DNA of 64,000 nucleotides from Bacillus sp. AFS015802 (GCF_002561455.1 NZ_NTUP01000014.1:184480-248479); one strand, 5' to 3'. Shown: positions 28,077 through 37,118, numbered from the stretch's first letter. Made by a program: numbers and translations. The notes: generated from the sequence alone by a model not told the origin.

Positions 28077-29225
28077 ATGGACTTTCGTCTAAGCGAAGAC
28101 ATTCAATTTTTGAAAAAAGGTGTACGTGATTTTGTCCAAACAGAAGTAGAGGCTGTGGCAATGCAGATCGAACAAGAGGATAAAATCCCCGACCGGATCA
28201 AAGAAATGTCAAAAGAACTTGGCCTGTTCGGATTAAGCATTCCGGAAGCCTATGAGGGGCTTGGCATCGGGATGGTGGGAAAATGTGCACTATATGAGGA
28301 AATTGGAGCTACACACAACGGTTATACCACTCTGATCGGGGCTCATACGGGGATCGGGACGGTCGGTATTGTAGAAATGGGCAACGAGGAACAGAAGCGT
28401 AAGTACTTGCCTGCCATGGCAAGGGGTGAAAAAATCGGGGCGTTTGCGCTGACTGAGCCTGGTGCAGGTTCTCATGCCACGAATCTAAAGACATCGGCTG
28501 TAAAAAAGGGAGACAAGTACATCTTAAACGGTACGAAGCATTATATTACAAACGCGACAGAAGCGGATATATTCACGGTGATGGCTGTGACAGATCCGGA
28601 TAAGGGTGCGAAGGGCATTACATCCTTCATTATAGAAAAAGATTTCCCGGGGTTTCATGTCGGGGCAGTGGAGCGGAAGATGGGGCTCAGGGGATCCCAT
28701 TCAGCTGAAATCATTTTAGAAGATTGTGAAGTACCTGTTGAAAACGTATTGGGAGAAGAAGGACAGGGATATGTTAACGCACTAAAAATCCTGGCGAACG
28801 GGCGTGCCGGATTGGCAGCCCGAAATCTTGGTTCGTGTCAGAAACTTCTGGATTTAACTGCAACGTATGCGCAGGAACGGATACAATTTGATGTTCCCAT
28901 TTTTGAACATCAAGCCGTATCTCATATGATAGCTGAAATGGCGGTGGATGTTGAGTCACTGCGGTCATTTACATATCGGGTAGCCTGGATGGTCGATGAA
29001 GGGATGAGAGTGATAAAGGAAGCGGCCATGCTGAAACTCTTTGGTTCAGAAGTATACAATCGCGTGGCCGATAAAGCTGTTCAAGTTCACGGAGGAATTG
29101 GGTATATCGCAGATTATCCGATTGAGCGTTTTTTCAGGGATGCCAGGATCACAAGAATATATGAAGGAACATCTGAAATTCAGAAAAATATCATAGCTGG
29201 ACAATTAAAGAAAGAGTATAGCTGA
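28077..29225 (+). CDS. Acyl-CoA dehydrogenase (second of two)
   Basis: A paralogue of the first dehydrogenase, of 382 residues. Same signatures: [17 protein letters not shown], where the usual aspartate of the SDATNL loop is histidine; [69 protein letters not shown]. The ATG at 28077 is preferred to a GTG six codons earlier because AAAGAGGTG lies within that longer version at ribosome-site distance. It sits between a dehydrogenase and a thiolase, so it probably handles a later round or a different substrate than the first copy. Confidence 0.92.
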   Translation: MDFRLSEDIQFLKKGVRDFVQTEVEAVAMQIEQEDKIPDRIKEMSKELGLFGLSIPEAYEGLGIGMVGKCALYEEIGATHNGYTTLIGAHTGIGTVGIVEMGNEEQKRKYLPAMARGEKIGAFALTEPGAGSHATNLKTSAVKKGDKYILNGTKHYITNATEADIFTVMAVTDPDKGAKGITSFIIEKDFPGFHVGAVERKMGLRGSHSAEIILEDCEVPVENVLGEEGQGYVNALKILANGRAGLAARNLGSCQKLLDLTATYAQERIQFDVPIFEHQAVSHMIAEMAVDVESLRSFTYRVAWMVDEGMRVIKEAAMLKLFGSEVYNRVADKAVQVHGGIGYIADYPIERFFRDARITRIYEGTSEIQKNIIAGQLKKEYS

Positions 29226-29247
29226 CGACAGCAGAGGGAGAGAGAAG

Positions 29248-30435
29248 ATGGAGGAAGAGATTGTCATTGTGAGTGCTGTCCGGACACCGATCGGACGCTA
29301 TGGAGGCGCGCTGAAAGATATCAGCTCGGGTCATCTAGCGAGTCTTGTGATAGAAGAGGCGATAAGAAAAGCCGATATCGCGGCTGAGCAGGTCAGTGAA
29401 GTGATTCTGGGAGAGGTAAGGCAATCAACAGAATCCTCGAATGTTGCGAGAGTAGCGGCATTAAGGGCAGGAATACCGGAGACTTCACCGGCCTTCACCG
29501 TCAACCGATTATGTGCATCCGGCATGCAGGCCATCGCCTCAGCTGTCCAACAGCTGGAATCCAATCATGGGACAATCGTCGTGGCAGGCGGAACAGAAAG
29601 TATGAGTCGTGCACCTCTATATTTGAGAAATACCCGTTTTGGGGGAGACCGGTCCATCCTGGTAGATTCCAATACAGAAAATGGGCAGCAGCCACAAGAA
29701 ATCTATGGACACAGACTCGGGATGGGAATCACGGCGGAAAATGTTGCGGAAAGATATCATGTTTCAAGAGAAGATCAGGATGCCTTTGCAGTAGAAAGTC
29801 AAGAAAGAACGGCTAAAGCAATGGAAAGAGGAGCATTTGAAGAGGAAATGGTCCCGGTTACGATCCAGCATAAAAAAGGAACTTTCACGATCGATCGCGA
29901 CGAGCATCCCCGCCCGGAAACAACCATTGAAAAATTGTCTGGTTTAAAGCCCGCTTTCAAAGAAAATGGAACGGTCACAGCCGGCAATGCCTGTGGTCGA
30001 AATGACGGGGCTTCGGCATTGGTGTTAATGAAGAGAAGTGAAGCCTTACGATTAAACATTAAACCGCTTGTGAAGGTAGTCGATTGGGCAACGACAGGAG
30101 TTTCTCCCGAAGTGATGGGGATCGGTCCGGTACCGGCTGTAAGGAAACTACTGCAAAGGACAGGTAAGGCAGTAGAAGAGATCGGGCTTTTTGAACTGAA
30201 TGAAGCCTTTGCTTCACAGGCGTTGGCTGTCATCCGCGAGCTGAACCTGGATGTAAACAAAGTGAATGTAAACGGAGGGGCGATTGCCCTTGGTCATCCT
30301 GTGGGAGCAACCGGGGCCCGTATCGTCACCACCTTATTACACGAGATGATCAAGCGACAGGAAAGGTATGGTATTGCCACTCTTTGTGTAGGTGGCGGAC
30401 AGGGGATGGCCATTATGATTGAGACCATTTATTAG
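29248..30435 (+). CDS. Acetyl-CoA acyltransferase, thiolase family (first of two)
   Basis: Cleaves 3-oxoacyl-CoA with CoA, or condenses two acetyl-CoA in reverse. In 395 residues: the nucleophilic cysteine in [11 protein letters not shown] (C89), the oxyanion-hole region [11 protein letters not shown], the catalytic histidine in [17 protein letters not shown], and the second cysteine in [11 protein letters not shown]-terminal [16 protein letters not shown] is standard. A ribosome site of the GAGGGAGAG type lies before the ATG. The short substrate loop cannot be used to tell acetoacetyl-CoA from longer substrates. Confidence 0.94.
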   Translation: MEEEIVIVSAVRTPIGRYGGALKDISSGHLASLVIEEAIRKADIAAEQVSEVILGEVRQSTESSNVARVAALRAGIPETSPAFTVNRLCASGMQAIASAVQQLESNHGTIVVAGGTESMSRAPLYLRNTRFGGDRSILVDSNTENGQQPQEIYGHRLGMGITAENVAERYHVSREDQDAFAVESQERTAKAMERGAFEEEMVPVTIQHKKGTFTIDRDEHPRPETTIEKLSGLKPAFKENGTVTAGNACGRNDGASALVLMKRSEALRLNIKPLVKVVDWATTGVSPEVMGIGPVPAVRKLLQRTGKAVEEIGLFELNEAFASQALAVIRELNLDVNKVNVNGGAIALGHPVGATGARIVTTLLHEMIKRQERYGIATLCVGGGQGMAIMIETIY

Positions 30436-30456
30436 ATTCAATAAGGAGAGGATATT

Positions 30457-31620
30457 ATGAAACAGCCTGTTATCGTATCTGCCGTTCGGACCGCTATTGC
30501 GAAACAAGGAGGAACCCTCGCCAATATGGATCCTTCTTTATATGGAGCTGCTGTGATGAAAGAAGCGATTCAGCGTGCCCATATAAGAGGAGAGGATATT
30601 GAGGATGTCATCTTTGGGAACTGTCTGGCCGGGGGAGGGAATATGGCAAGGCTGACGCTGCTTGAAGCCGGTTTACCTCTATCCATTCCAGGCATGACCA
30701 TCGATCGTCAATGTGGCTCAGGATTGAATAGCATAGGTCTTGCCGCTGATCAAATCAGGGCAGGGCGCGGAGAGGTCTATCTTGCGGGTGGAACGGAAAG
30801 CATGTCACGTTCACCATATTTACTTGCGCCACAGAGCAGGCCGTACGATCGAATGCCCCCTCAATTTGTAAAGCGAAAACTGTCACCCGATCACATCGGG
30901 GATCCCCCGATGGGAATCACAGCGGAAAATTTGGCGGAAAAGTATGAAGTAACGAGGGAAGAACAGGATTTATTTGCATTTGAAAGCCAACAAAAGATGT
31001 CCCAAGCGATCAATAATGGATGGTTTAAGGAACAGATTGTCCCTATTTCGATTACGAATAGAAAAGGAGAATCCTATCTTTTCGATCAAGATGAACATGT
31101 TCGTCCGAATACGACACTAGAAGGATTGTCAAAGCTTTCTCCCGTGTTTAAAAAAGGAGGAAGTGTAACGGCGGGGAATTCTTCCGGTGTCAATGACGGA
31201 GCGTCAGCCGTTGTACTTATGTCTGAAGATCGTGCCAATGAAAAGGGAATATCTGTATTAGCGAAAGTGAAGGAGTGGGCTGTTGCGGGAGTAGACCCTA
31301 ATACAATGGGGATCGGTCCAGTCCCTGCTGTGAAAAAAGTGCTGCAAAGAACAGGATTGTCCCTTGGCGATTTCGATTTAATTGAGTTTAATGAGGCGTT
31401 CGCTGCCCAGGTGCTTGCTTGTCAGCGGGAACTATCCATGGACATGAACAAGGTAAATGTAAATGGAGGGGCCATTGCTCACGGTCATCCCATCGCAGCT
31501 ACAGGATCCATGCTCATTACAAAGTTAGTATATGAAATGGAAAGACGTGATGCAAAACGTGCGCTAGCAGCAGCTTGTATAGGCGGAGGACAGGGCATTG
31601 CGTTAATACTTGAACGATAA
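30457..31620 (+). CDS. Thiolase family acyltransferase (second of two)
   Basis: A paralogue of the preceding thiolase, of 387 residues: IDRQCGSGLNS holds the nucleophile (C86), NEAFAAQVLAC, GGAIAHGHPIAATGSML and CIGGGQGIALI. In place of the GHPVGATG of the first copy it has GHPIAATG, where alanine replaces the second glycine; the catalytic histidine is kept. The two thiolases diverge enough to expect separate substrates. TAAGGAGAGG lies before the ATG. Confidence 0.93.
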   Translation: MKQPVIVSAVRTAIAKQGGTLANMDPSLYGAAVMKEAIQRAHIRGEDIEDVIFGNCLAGGGNMARLTLLEAGLPLSIPGMTIDRQCGSGLNSIGLAADQIRAGRGEVYLAGGTESMSRSPYLLAPQSRPYDRMPPQFVKRKLSPDHIGDPPMGITAENLAEKYEVTREEQDLFAFESQQKMSQAINNGWFKEQIVPISITNRKGESYLFDQDEHVRPNTTLEGLSKLSPVFKKGGSVTAGNSSGVNDGASAVVLMSEDRANEKGISVLAKVKEWAVAGVDPNTMGIGPVPAVKKVLQRTGLSLGDFDLIEFNEAFAAQVLACQRELSMDMNKVNVNGGAIAHGHPIAATGSMLITKLVYEMERRDAKRALAAACIGGGQGIALILER

Positions 31621-31648
31621 AAAAATGAAGAATGGAGGGAATATAATT

Positions 31649-32431
31649 ATGATGACATTCGCAAATATAGACGTGATCAAAAAAGGGCAGCTCGCTTATA
31701 TCGTGATCAATCGCCCTGAACAGAGAAATGCCCTGACGAAGGAAACGTTAGATGAAATAACAGAGGCTTTAGAGAATATAAGGAAAGATGAAACGGTAGC
31801 ATGTCTGGTCTTTACGGGACAGGGAAATAAATCGTTCGCGGCGGGAGCTGATATTGGCCAGCTGCGTGAAAAAACGGCGCTTGATGCGTTAACTAAAGGC
31901 GGAATGCAGGATGTGTACAATCTCATAGAGTCCTTCGAGAAGCCTACCATTGCCATGATTAATGGGTATGCTTTGGGGGGCGGATGTGAATTAGCCATGT
32001 CCTGTGACATACGCGTCGCCTCAACAACTGCCAAGCTTGGTTTGCCTGAACTTAATCTATCCATCATCCCCAGTGCGGGAGGAACGCAGCGCCTCGTCAG
32101 GATCGTCGGGAAAGGAAAGGCCCTGGAAATGATATTGATGGGCAAGTTGATAGATGCGGAAGAGGCGCATCGAATCGGTCTTGTATCAGAAGTAACCAAG
32201 CCCGAAGACCTTGAAGAAAAGGTAGAAGAAGTGGCGGGTCAAATCCTGTCAAAAGGCCCTTTAGCTGTAAAGTTAGCTAAAATTGCGGTAAATCTGGGAT
32301 CCGACGTGGACATGAAAACAGGATTGATGATTGAAAAGCTTGCTCAGGCTGTCCTCTTTTCTTCAGAAGACAAAAGAGAGGGAACGACGGCATTTCTGGA
32401 AAAACGAAAACCAGAGTACCAAAGCAGATAA
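31649..32431 (+). CDS. Enoyl-CoA hydratase/isomerase
   Basis: A crotonase-superfamily enzyme of 260 residues that hydrates 2-enoyl-CoA. The oxyanion-hole strand is KSFAAGADIGQL, followed by GYALGGGCELAMSCDIRVAS, and the catalytic glutamates lie in GLPELNLSIIPSAGGTQRLVR, with the second glutamate of the classic hydratase pair near LPELNL. Start at 31649 (MMTFANIDVIKK) behind GGAGGG; the longer frame reaching back into the thiolase lacks a ribosome site. It is the only hydratase among duplicated partners, so it probably serves both sets. Confidence 0.92.
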   Translation: MMTFANIDVIKKGQLAYIVINRPEQRNALTKETLDEITEALENIRKDETVACLVFTGQGNKSFAAGADIGQLREKTALDALTKGGMQDVYNLIESFEKPTIAMINGYALGGGCELAMSCDIRVASTTAKLGLPELNLSIIPSAGGTQRLVRIVGKGKALEMILMGKLIDAEEAHRIGLVSEVTKPEDLEEKVEEVAGQILSKGPLAVKLAKIAVNLGSDVDMKTGLMIEKLAQAVLFSSEDKREGTTAFLEKRKPEYQSR

Positions 32432-32448
32432 AAAGGGGGAGGCGAACG

Positions 32449-32853
32449 TTGCCAATTACAATAGAAGACATTCGCGAAAAATTTAAAGATAACCCGTTTT
32501 TTTCGCATATAGGGTTTGAAATCGTGCATTTTGAAGAAGGAAATGTGAAAATCAAGCTGGATATTAAAGAATACTTGCTTAATATAAATGGAACCCTTCA
32601 TGGCGGTGTTCATGCAACCATGCTGGATTATATTCTCGGCATGGTCACCCGATCCGTCACAAAAGCAAAAGTAGTGACAACGAATTTAACCGTACACTAT
32701 CTTTCAAGCATTTCCGAAGGAGAAATTTTCGCAGAGGCAAAAGTACTTCAGCAAGGATATAAACTGGCTTTCACTGAAGGGGAAATCAAGGATAGTCAGG
32801 GGAATATCCTGGCAAAGGGAATTGGAACGTTCAAGCTGGTCCGGGATAAGTGA
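32449..32853 (+). CDS. PaaI-type hotdog acyl-CoA thioesterase
   Basis: A 134-residue hotdog-fold protein with GTLHGGVHATMLDYILGMV, the PaaI-family signature (HGG with a catalytic aspartate about seven residues on), and VTTNLTVHYLSSISEGEIFAEAKVLQQGYKLAFTEGEIKD. Such enzymes release CoA from stalled or toxic acyl-CoAs, often aryl- or hydroxyacyl-CoA. TTG start, with AAAAGGGGGAGG before it. It is the last gene of the acyl-CoA block before the transporter. Confidence 0.88.
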   Translation: MPITIEDIREKFKDNPFFSHIGFEIVHFEEGNVKIKLDIKEYLLNINGTLHGGVHATMLDYILGMVTRSVTKAKVVTTNLTVHYLSSISEGEIFAEAKVLQQGYKLAFTEGEIKDSQGNILAKGIGTFKLVRDK

Positions 32854-32869
32854 TTTTTTTAGCTCTATC

Positions 32870-32884
32870 AGTAAGCGTTTACAG
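32870..32884 (+). promoter_or_regulatory. cre-like site between thioesterase and transporter
   Basis: AGTAAGCGTTTACAG, read on the other strand as CTGTAAACGCTTACT, fits the CcpA consensus WTGNAANCGNWWNCW apart from the first base. It would place the transporter and perhaps the 3' part of the operon under catabolite control. Confidence 0.4.
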
Positions 32885-32981
32885 AAATGAGAGAGTCGTG
32901 AAAAAGATGTGCATTTCATATTCCTTCAATCATTCCAACGTTCCGGCTAAAAAAATAAAAACGAAGAAAAGAGGGATTCAT

Positions 32982-34265
32982 ATGCGGTGGTTTGTTCTTC
33001 TAATGTTATTTTTCGGTGCAGTGATAAATTTCGCTGATAAATCTATCATCGGGCTTGCAGCTCTTCCCATTATGAAAGAGCTGGATTTATCCTATGCAGA
33101 GTGGGGGCTTGTAGGAAGCAGTTATTACTGGCTATATCCTGTAACAGGCATCTTTGGAGCTGCATGGGCAGATCGAATCGGGGCCAAAAAGGTCCTTGGG
33201 TTATTAATGTTAACCTGGGCCATCCTGCAGTTTGGTGTGTTAGCGATTGCTGCTTTGCCACTGCTCGTTATTTACCGGGTTTTATTGGGGGCATTCGAAG
33301 GCCCATTCAGTCCAGTGGCCTACAATCACGCAGATAAATGGTTTCCACCAAGACAAAGGGGATTTGCCAATTCTGTTGTAGTGGCTGGTGGAACTGTTGG
33401 AGCTATGATTGCGGCACCCTTGCTCGTTTTCTTGATCACCCAATTAGGATGGAAATCAGCCTTCGCATGCCTTGGGGTGGCGAGCATCGTATGGTTCTTC
33501 TTATTTCAATTTTTCACTAAAGAAAGTCCAGTGAAAAAATATCAGGATGTTCAGCAGAAAAAGAAAGAAAAACTTGGTAAAATAAACGTAAAGGATTTTT
33601 TGAAGCTTCTTGGTTCTCCTTCTGCTTTATTTACAACACTGGCTTATTTTTCAACTTATATCCTCGTTGTCTGGTTTTCGGTTTGGTTACCCATTTATCT
33701 CGTAGAAGCGGTAAAGATGTCTCCGTCAGAAATGGGATACAGCGTAGCCGTAATTGGAATTGTTTCTGTCCTTATTTATACAGGAGTGTCAATGTTGTCG
33801 GATTATTTATTCAAGAAAAGTGAGAACTGGCGGGTATCCAGGGTATTTGTCGTTGCTGGAGCCATGATAATGGGAGCTGTACTTCTGGCATCCATTACTA
33901 TTTTTCAAAATCCGGTATGGGTCATCATCGCTATGTGTTTAGCTAAAGGCTTAACGTACGCAATTCTACCCATAGGGCCTACCGTTATGATTAACGAATG
34001 GCCTGAACGAGGTGCGCTAATGACGAGTATTTTAACTTCTTCAGGTAATATCGCTGGGATCATCGCTCCTATGTTAACGGGTTATATCATTGGACTTGCT
34101 GGAGCGAATAAAATTGCAGGTTATAACTTATCGATCATGTCTATGGCCGTTCTTGTTCTGGTTTTTGGAATATTGTTTGCTCTTTTTGTGAAACCGTCAA
34201 TAGCTAAAAATAAGGTTGAACTGCATAATGATTTATCTGAAAATTCTAATATTAAGTATTCATGA
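32982..34265 (+). CDS. MFS transporter
   Basis: An integral membrane protein of 427 residues with twelve hydrophobic segments in two halves of six, and the intracellular-loop motif WADRIGAKKVLG (MFS motif A, GxxxDRxGxRR type) after segment 2. It resembles the anion:cation symporter branch, which moves organic acids (WLPIYLVEAVKMSPSEMG, NEWPERGALMTSIL). Start: the ATG at 32982 has GAGGGA in front; the frame extends 44 codons upstream but that part is not transporter-like. Probable substrate is the carboxylic acid degraded by the upstream genes (inference from position). Confidence 0.88.
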   Translation: MRWFVLLMLFFGAVINFADKSIIGLAALPIMKELDLSYAEWGLVGSSYYWLYPVTGIFGAAWADRIGAKKVLGLLMLTWAILQFGVLAIAALPLLVIYRVLLGAFEGPFSPVAYNHADKWFPPRQRGFANSVVVAGGTVGAMIAAPLLVFLITQLGWKSAFACLGVASIVWFFLFQFFTKESPVKKYQDVQQKKKEKLGKINVKDFLKLLGSPSALFTTLAYFSTYILVVWFSVWLPIYLVEAVKMSPSEMGYSVAVIGIVSVLIYTGVSMLSDYLFKKSENWRVSRVFVVAGAMIMGAVLLASITIFQNPVWVIIAMCLAKGLTYAILPIGPTVMINEWPERGALMTSILTSSGNIAGIIAPMLTGYIIGLAGANKIAGYNLSIMSMAVLVLVFGILFALFVKPSIAKNKVELHNDLSENSNIKYS

Positions 34266-34291
34266 ATAAGGATTCACCCGGATGAACACGT

Positions 34292-34309
34292 GGAAAGTTT
34301 AAACTTTCC
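34292..34309. promoter_or_regulatory. Perfect 18-bp palindrome before the NMO-like gene
   Basis: GGAAAGTTTAAACTTTCC is exactly self-complementary and lacks a loop, so it looks more like a dimeric DNA-binding site than a terminator. It lies 27 bases after the transporter stop. Confidence 0.45.
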
Positions 34310-34354
34310 CTCAAGCGTTTCTCGATTCTGCTGTGTATCCTGTGTATCCTGGTT

Positions 34355-34387
34355 GCATGCCTTTTGTGGGGCATGCTTCTTCTTTTT
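34355..34387 (+). terminator. Terminator after the transporter gene
   Basis: GCATGCC and GGCATGC pair around an 8-base loop and are followed by a T-rich stretch (TTCTTCTTTTT). Confidence 0.8.
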
Positions 34388-34457
34388 AAGAAGGACCATT
34401 GTAAGAAAATCTATGAAAGGTGACAAGGAGAATTGAATTTTAGGAGGAGGAAAAAAG

Positions 34458-35450
34458 ATGAAAACACGTATAACAGAACTGCTGAACATTCAATACCCTG
34501 TTATTTGCGGAGGCTTGTATAGAATTGGGCGTGCTCCTTTAGCAGCTGCTGTTTCAGAGGCAGGGGGGCTTGGTATTATGACCTCTGCCACTTTTGCAAC
34601 GGCAGAAGAGCTGCGTCAAGAAATTCGAATGGCCCGGGAATTAACAGAGAAGCCGATTGGGGTGAATATCAACCTGTTTCCAAGTGTAAAGAAAATGCCA
34701 AACGAGGCGTATATTGATGTATTGCTGGATGAAGGGATACGAATTGTGGAGACCTCGGGCAGAAATCCGGAACCATATATGAAAGTATTAAAAGATCATA
34801 ACGTAACCGTTATCCACAAAGTCGCAGGAGTAAAATATGCCAAGACTGCCGAGAGGGTAGGTTGCGATGCCGTAACGGTAGTGGGATTTGAAGCCGGGGG
34901 TCATCCCGGGATGGAGGACGTTGGGAATATCGTTTTGGTTCCTCAGACAGTGGAGGCAGTATCTATCCCTGTCCTTGCAGGCGGTGGGATCGCTGATGGA
35001 CGCGGATTGGCGGCGATGCTTGCCTTGGGGGCAGAAGGAATCGTAATGGGTACGCGATTTCTGGCTTCTCAGGAGGCTATGATCCATGACAATGTGAAGA
35101 GGTGGATGTTACAGGCTTCAGAAGTAGATACTGCATTGATTCAGAAAACAATTGGTTCAACTTCGAGAGTAGCCAAAAATGCGACTGCCCTTAAAGTGCT
35201 GGAGGCAGAAAGCGGGGGAGCTACATTGGAAGAGCTCTTACCTTTCATCTCAGGTCAGAGGTCTGCAAAGGTCTTCAATGAAGGAGATCTCGATGCCGGT
35301 GTGTTTTCATGTGGACAATCCGTAGCACGAATCCGCGAAATTCAAACTGTAAAAGAAATCATTTCAGGAGTGGTGGAGGAGGCAAAACAAGCAACGGAGA
35401 GAATGAGAAATATCTGGAGTGATAATAATCAAATGGAAACAACCCAATAG
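34458..35450 (+). CDS. Nitronate monooxygenase/FabK-family FMN enzyme
   Basis: A 330-residue TIM-barrel flavoprotein: PVICGGLYRIGRAPLAAAVSEAGGLGIMTS at the N-terminus, GVNINLFPS, VDAVTVVGFEAGGHPGMED with the conserved GGH, VLAGGGIADGRGLAAMLALGAEGIVMGTRFLAS (FMN phosphate binding). The family contains nitronate monooxygenases, which detoxify alkyl nitronates, and FabK enoyl-ACP reductases. FabK is less likely because the gene neighbours degradation genes, but sequence alone does not settle it. AGGAGGAGG precedes the ATG. A terminator separates it from the operon upstream. Confidence 0.85.
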   Translation: MKTRITELLNIQYPVICGGLYRIGRAPLAAAVSEAGGLGIMTSATFATAEELRQEIRMARELTEKPIGVNINLFPSVKKMPNEAYIDVLLDEGIRIVETSGRNPEPYMKVLKDHNVTVIHKVAGVKYAKTAERVGCDAVTVVGFEAGGHPGMEDVGNIVLVPQTVEAVSIPVLAGGGIADGRGLAAMLALGAEGIVMGTRFLASQEAMIHDNVKRWMLQASEVDTALIQKTIGSTSRVAKNATALKVLEAESGGATLEELLPFISGQRSAKVFNEGDLDAGVFSCGQSVARIREIQTVKEIISGVVEEAKQATERMRNIWSDNNQMETTQ

Positions 35451-35504
35451 ATAGTCTTTCTTAAAAAATCTCCTACCTGGAACCTTTCTTCCAATTCAGA
35501 TCTT

Positions 35505-35556
35505 TGTGAGGTTTTCTAACATAACAGTCCAAATCCCCTGGCAGGGCGTGTATAAT
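35505..35556 (+). promoter_or_regulatory. TnrA box and -10 of tnrA
   Basis: TGTGAGGTTTTCTAACA (35505-35521) matches TGTNANAWWWTMTNACA with one mismatch. A TATAAT box follows at 35551-35556 without a recognisable -35. The box centre is about 50 bases before the expected start of transcription, the spacing used by TnrA as an activator, so the gene probably activates itself under nitrogen limitation. Confidence 0.75.
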
Positions 35557-35590
35557 CAAGATATTCCCTGCTCAGGAGGATGAGGCGAAC

Positions 35591-35905
35591 GTGGAGAATG
35601 AACCTTCCTATAAGGATAAAAAAGTGATATCAATCGGGGTCGTAAGTGAATTGACAGGACTGACCGAAAGGAAGATCCGCTACTACGAAGAGAAGAACCT
35701 GATCTTTCCGGAGCGTACAAACCGTGGCTACCGCAAATACTCCTTCTCTGACGTGGAACGCCTGATGGATATCGCCGACCAGCGTGAAGAAGGGGTCACG
35801 ACCAAAGAAATCAAACATGAACTAACCAGGAAAGAAAGAAAAGAAGCCAAGCAAAAAATGATCAAGGGCCAGCTGAATGCCCGCTTCGGGGTTCAGAAGA
35901 AGTGA
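35591..35905 (+). CDS. tnrA: Nitrogen transcription regulator TnrA
   Basis: A MerR-family regulator of 104 residues that binds inverted repeats during nitrogen limitation and is sequestered by feedback-inhibited glutamine synthetase. The N-terminal winged helix ([27 protein letters not shown], then [24 protein letters not shown]) is shared with GlnR. The short C-terminal tail ending [16 protein letters not shown] is the TnrA-type glutamine-synthetase-binding end and distinguishes it from GlnR, which has a longer tail. GTG start, with AGGAGGATGAGG before it. Not linked to glnA here; a TnrA box lies in its own promoter. Confidence 0.92.
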   Translation: MENEPSYKDKKVISIGVVSELTGLTERKIRYYEEKNLIFPERTNRGYRKYSFSDVERLMDIADQREEGVTTKEIKHELTRKERKEAKQKMIKGQLNARFGVQKK

Positions 35906-35906
35906 G

Positions 35907-35920
35907 GAGGGACGGACCTC
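35907..35920 (+). repeat. Solo GAGGGACGGACCTC arm after tnrA
   Basis: A single 14-base arm identical to that after hisG, beginning one base after the tnrA stop codon. No inverted partner is found downstream. Confidence 0.75.
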
Positions 35921-36009
35921 TGTGGGGAGTGTGGGGGTTGGTTAGTCGGCAAAACGTTGGGTTCGGGGTTTGTGCTTTTGTGATTGTCTTTGTGGTAAAA
36001 AAAGTAAAA

Positions 36010-36135
36010 CAGCTGGATTAGTCCTGAATTCGGCTGGATTCTGCCGAGAAACGGCTGTATTTTTTCCCTTTTCGGCTGGATTTTCTCCCCAAACGGCCGG
36101 ATTTTCGCCCAAATCGGCTGGATTTTCCAAAATGA
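36010..36135. repeat. 21-bp tandem repeat array, six units
   Basis: Six head-to-tail units of exactly 21 bases, each beginning CGGCTGGATT or a close variant (CAGCTGGATT, CGGCTGTATT, CGGCCGGATT), with diverged second halves. Read on the minus strand, a frame crosses the array as seven-residue repeats of the KIQP type, without a good ribosome site. The array fills the centre of the 496-base gap between tnrA and the GDSL gene. The rest of the gap (36136-36401) shows no gene, and only weak -10-like sequence near 36330. Confidence 0.85.
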
Positions 36136-36401
36136 CCGCCCGCTAATATCCATGAAAGTATGCCGAAAATACTCTACACCACCAGAAACTCATCTCAACT
36201 ATGCCCATCCCAAATAAAAAAGCCTCGTATCCTCCAAAAACCCCACAGCCACACCATTTTCCCTCTCCAAATATCAAACAAGCTGCAAACCGGATCCCCC
36301 TACAATCATCTTCCATAAATAAACAGGATTATAACCCTTTCAACAGGGAATAACGACTATTATGAAAGTCATCCCAGTTTATCGCGGAAGGTCGGATCAC
36401 A

Positions 36402-37118
36402 ATGAAAATAGTTAAATTAGCGGCGGTCATTGCCGTATTTGCTCTTATCCCAATCGTCTATTTCAGCTTTTTTGCCGATGAGACCGAGTCATCCTCGAAA
36501 AAGCGCGTCATCGCATTGGGGGATTCCCTCACCTATGGATATGGTGATAAAAAGGAAGCAGGGTATATCGGGCGTTTAGAAGAAAAAGTAAATAAAAAAC
36601 ATACCAAGATGTCGTATAACTTCCAAAACCTTGGAGTGCCAGGGCAGCAGTCGGATCAGTTACTGAGTCAAATCGTCAAGCCCCAGGTTGCCGAGGATTT
36701 AAGTGAAGCGGATGTATATATCATCAATATCGGAACCAATGATCTTATCAAGAACAACGGTGGAGATCTGTTCCCCCTGCACCATGATGAGATCATGGAT
36801 GCAAAAAAGGACTATCTAGACAATCTGGATAAAATCCTGAATATTGTCGGGACAGCAAGCAAGGACGCGGACATCATCGTCCTGGGATTATACAATCCGT
36901 ATCCGGACAAAGACAGTGATAAAATTGAAGCGTACGTGGACGATTGGAATAAGTCGATGAAGAAGGAAGCGGAAAAACATGAACATGTGAAGTACGTATC
37001 GACGAATCCATTATTCAAAGGGAAGTCCAAGGAAAACTATTTTCATGATTCCCTTCATCCAAACGGAAAAGGCTATGAGTTAATCACAGATCAAATTTTG
37101 AAGAACTATGACTTTTAA
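36402..37118 (+). CDS. Exported or membrane-anchored SGNH/GDSL hydrolase
   Basis: A 238-residue lipase/esterase of the SGNH fold, similar in layout to B. subtilis YpmR. A single N-terminal membrane helix (about 4-24) probably anchors it outside the cell; there is no lipobox. Block I is ALGDSLTYGYG with the serine at 42, block III is INIGTNDL, and block V is FHDSLHPNGKGY with the aspartate-histidine pair. The substrate is unknown. GGAAGG lies about ten bases before the ATG. No neighbour is functionally linked. A strong hairpin terminator lies some 170 bases downstream. Confidence 0.88.
   Translation: MKIVKLAAVIAVFALIPIVYFSFFADETESSSKKRVIALGDSLTYGYGDKKEAGYIGRLEEKVNKKHTKMSYNFQNLGVPGQQSDQLLSQIVKPQVAEDLSEADVYIINIGTNDLIKNNGGDLFPLHHDEIMDAKKDYLDNLDKILNIVGTASKDADIIVLGLYNPYPDKDSDKIEAYVDDWNKSMKKEAEKHEHVKYVSTNPLFKGKSKENYFHDSLHPNGKGYELITDQILKNYDF

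Noticed and set aside
35893..36153. 86-residue minus-strand frame of KIQP heptads
   Set aside because: No ribosome site or family; explained by the 21-bp tandem repeat. Recorded as a repeat instead.
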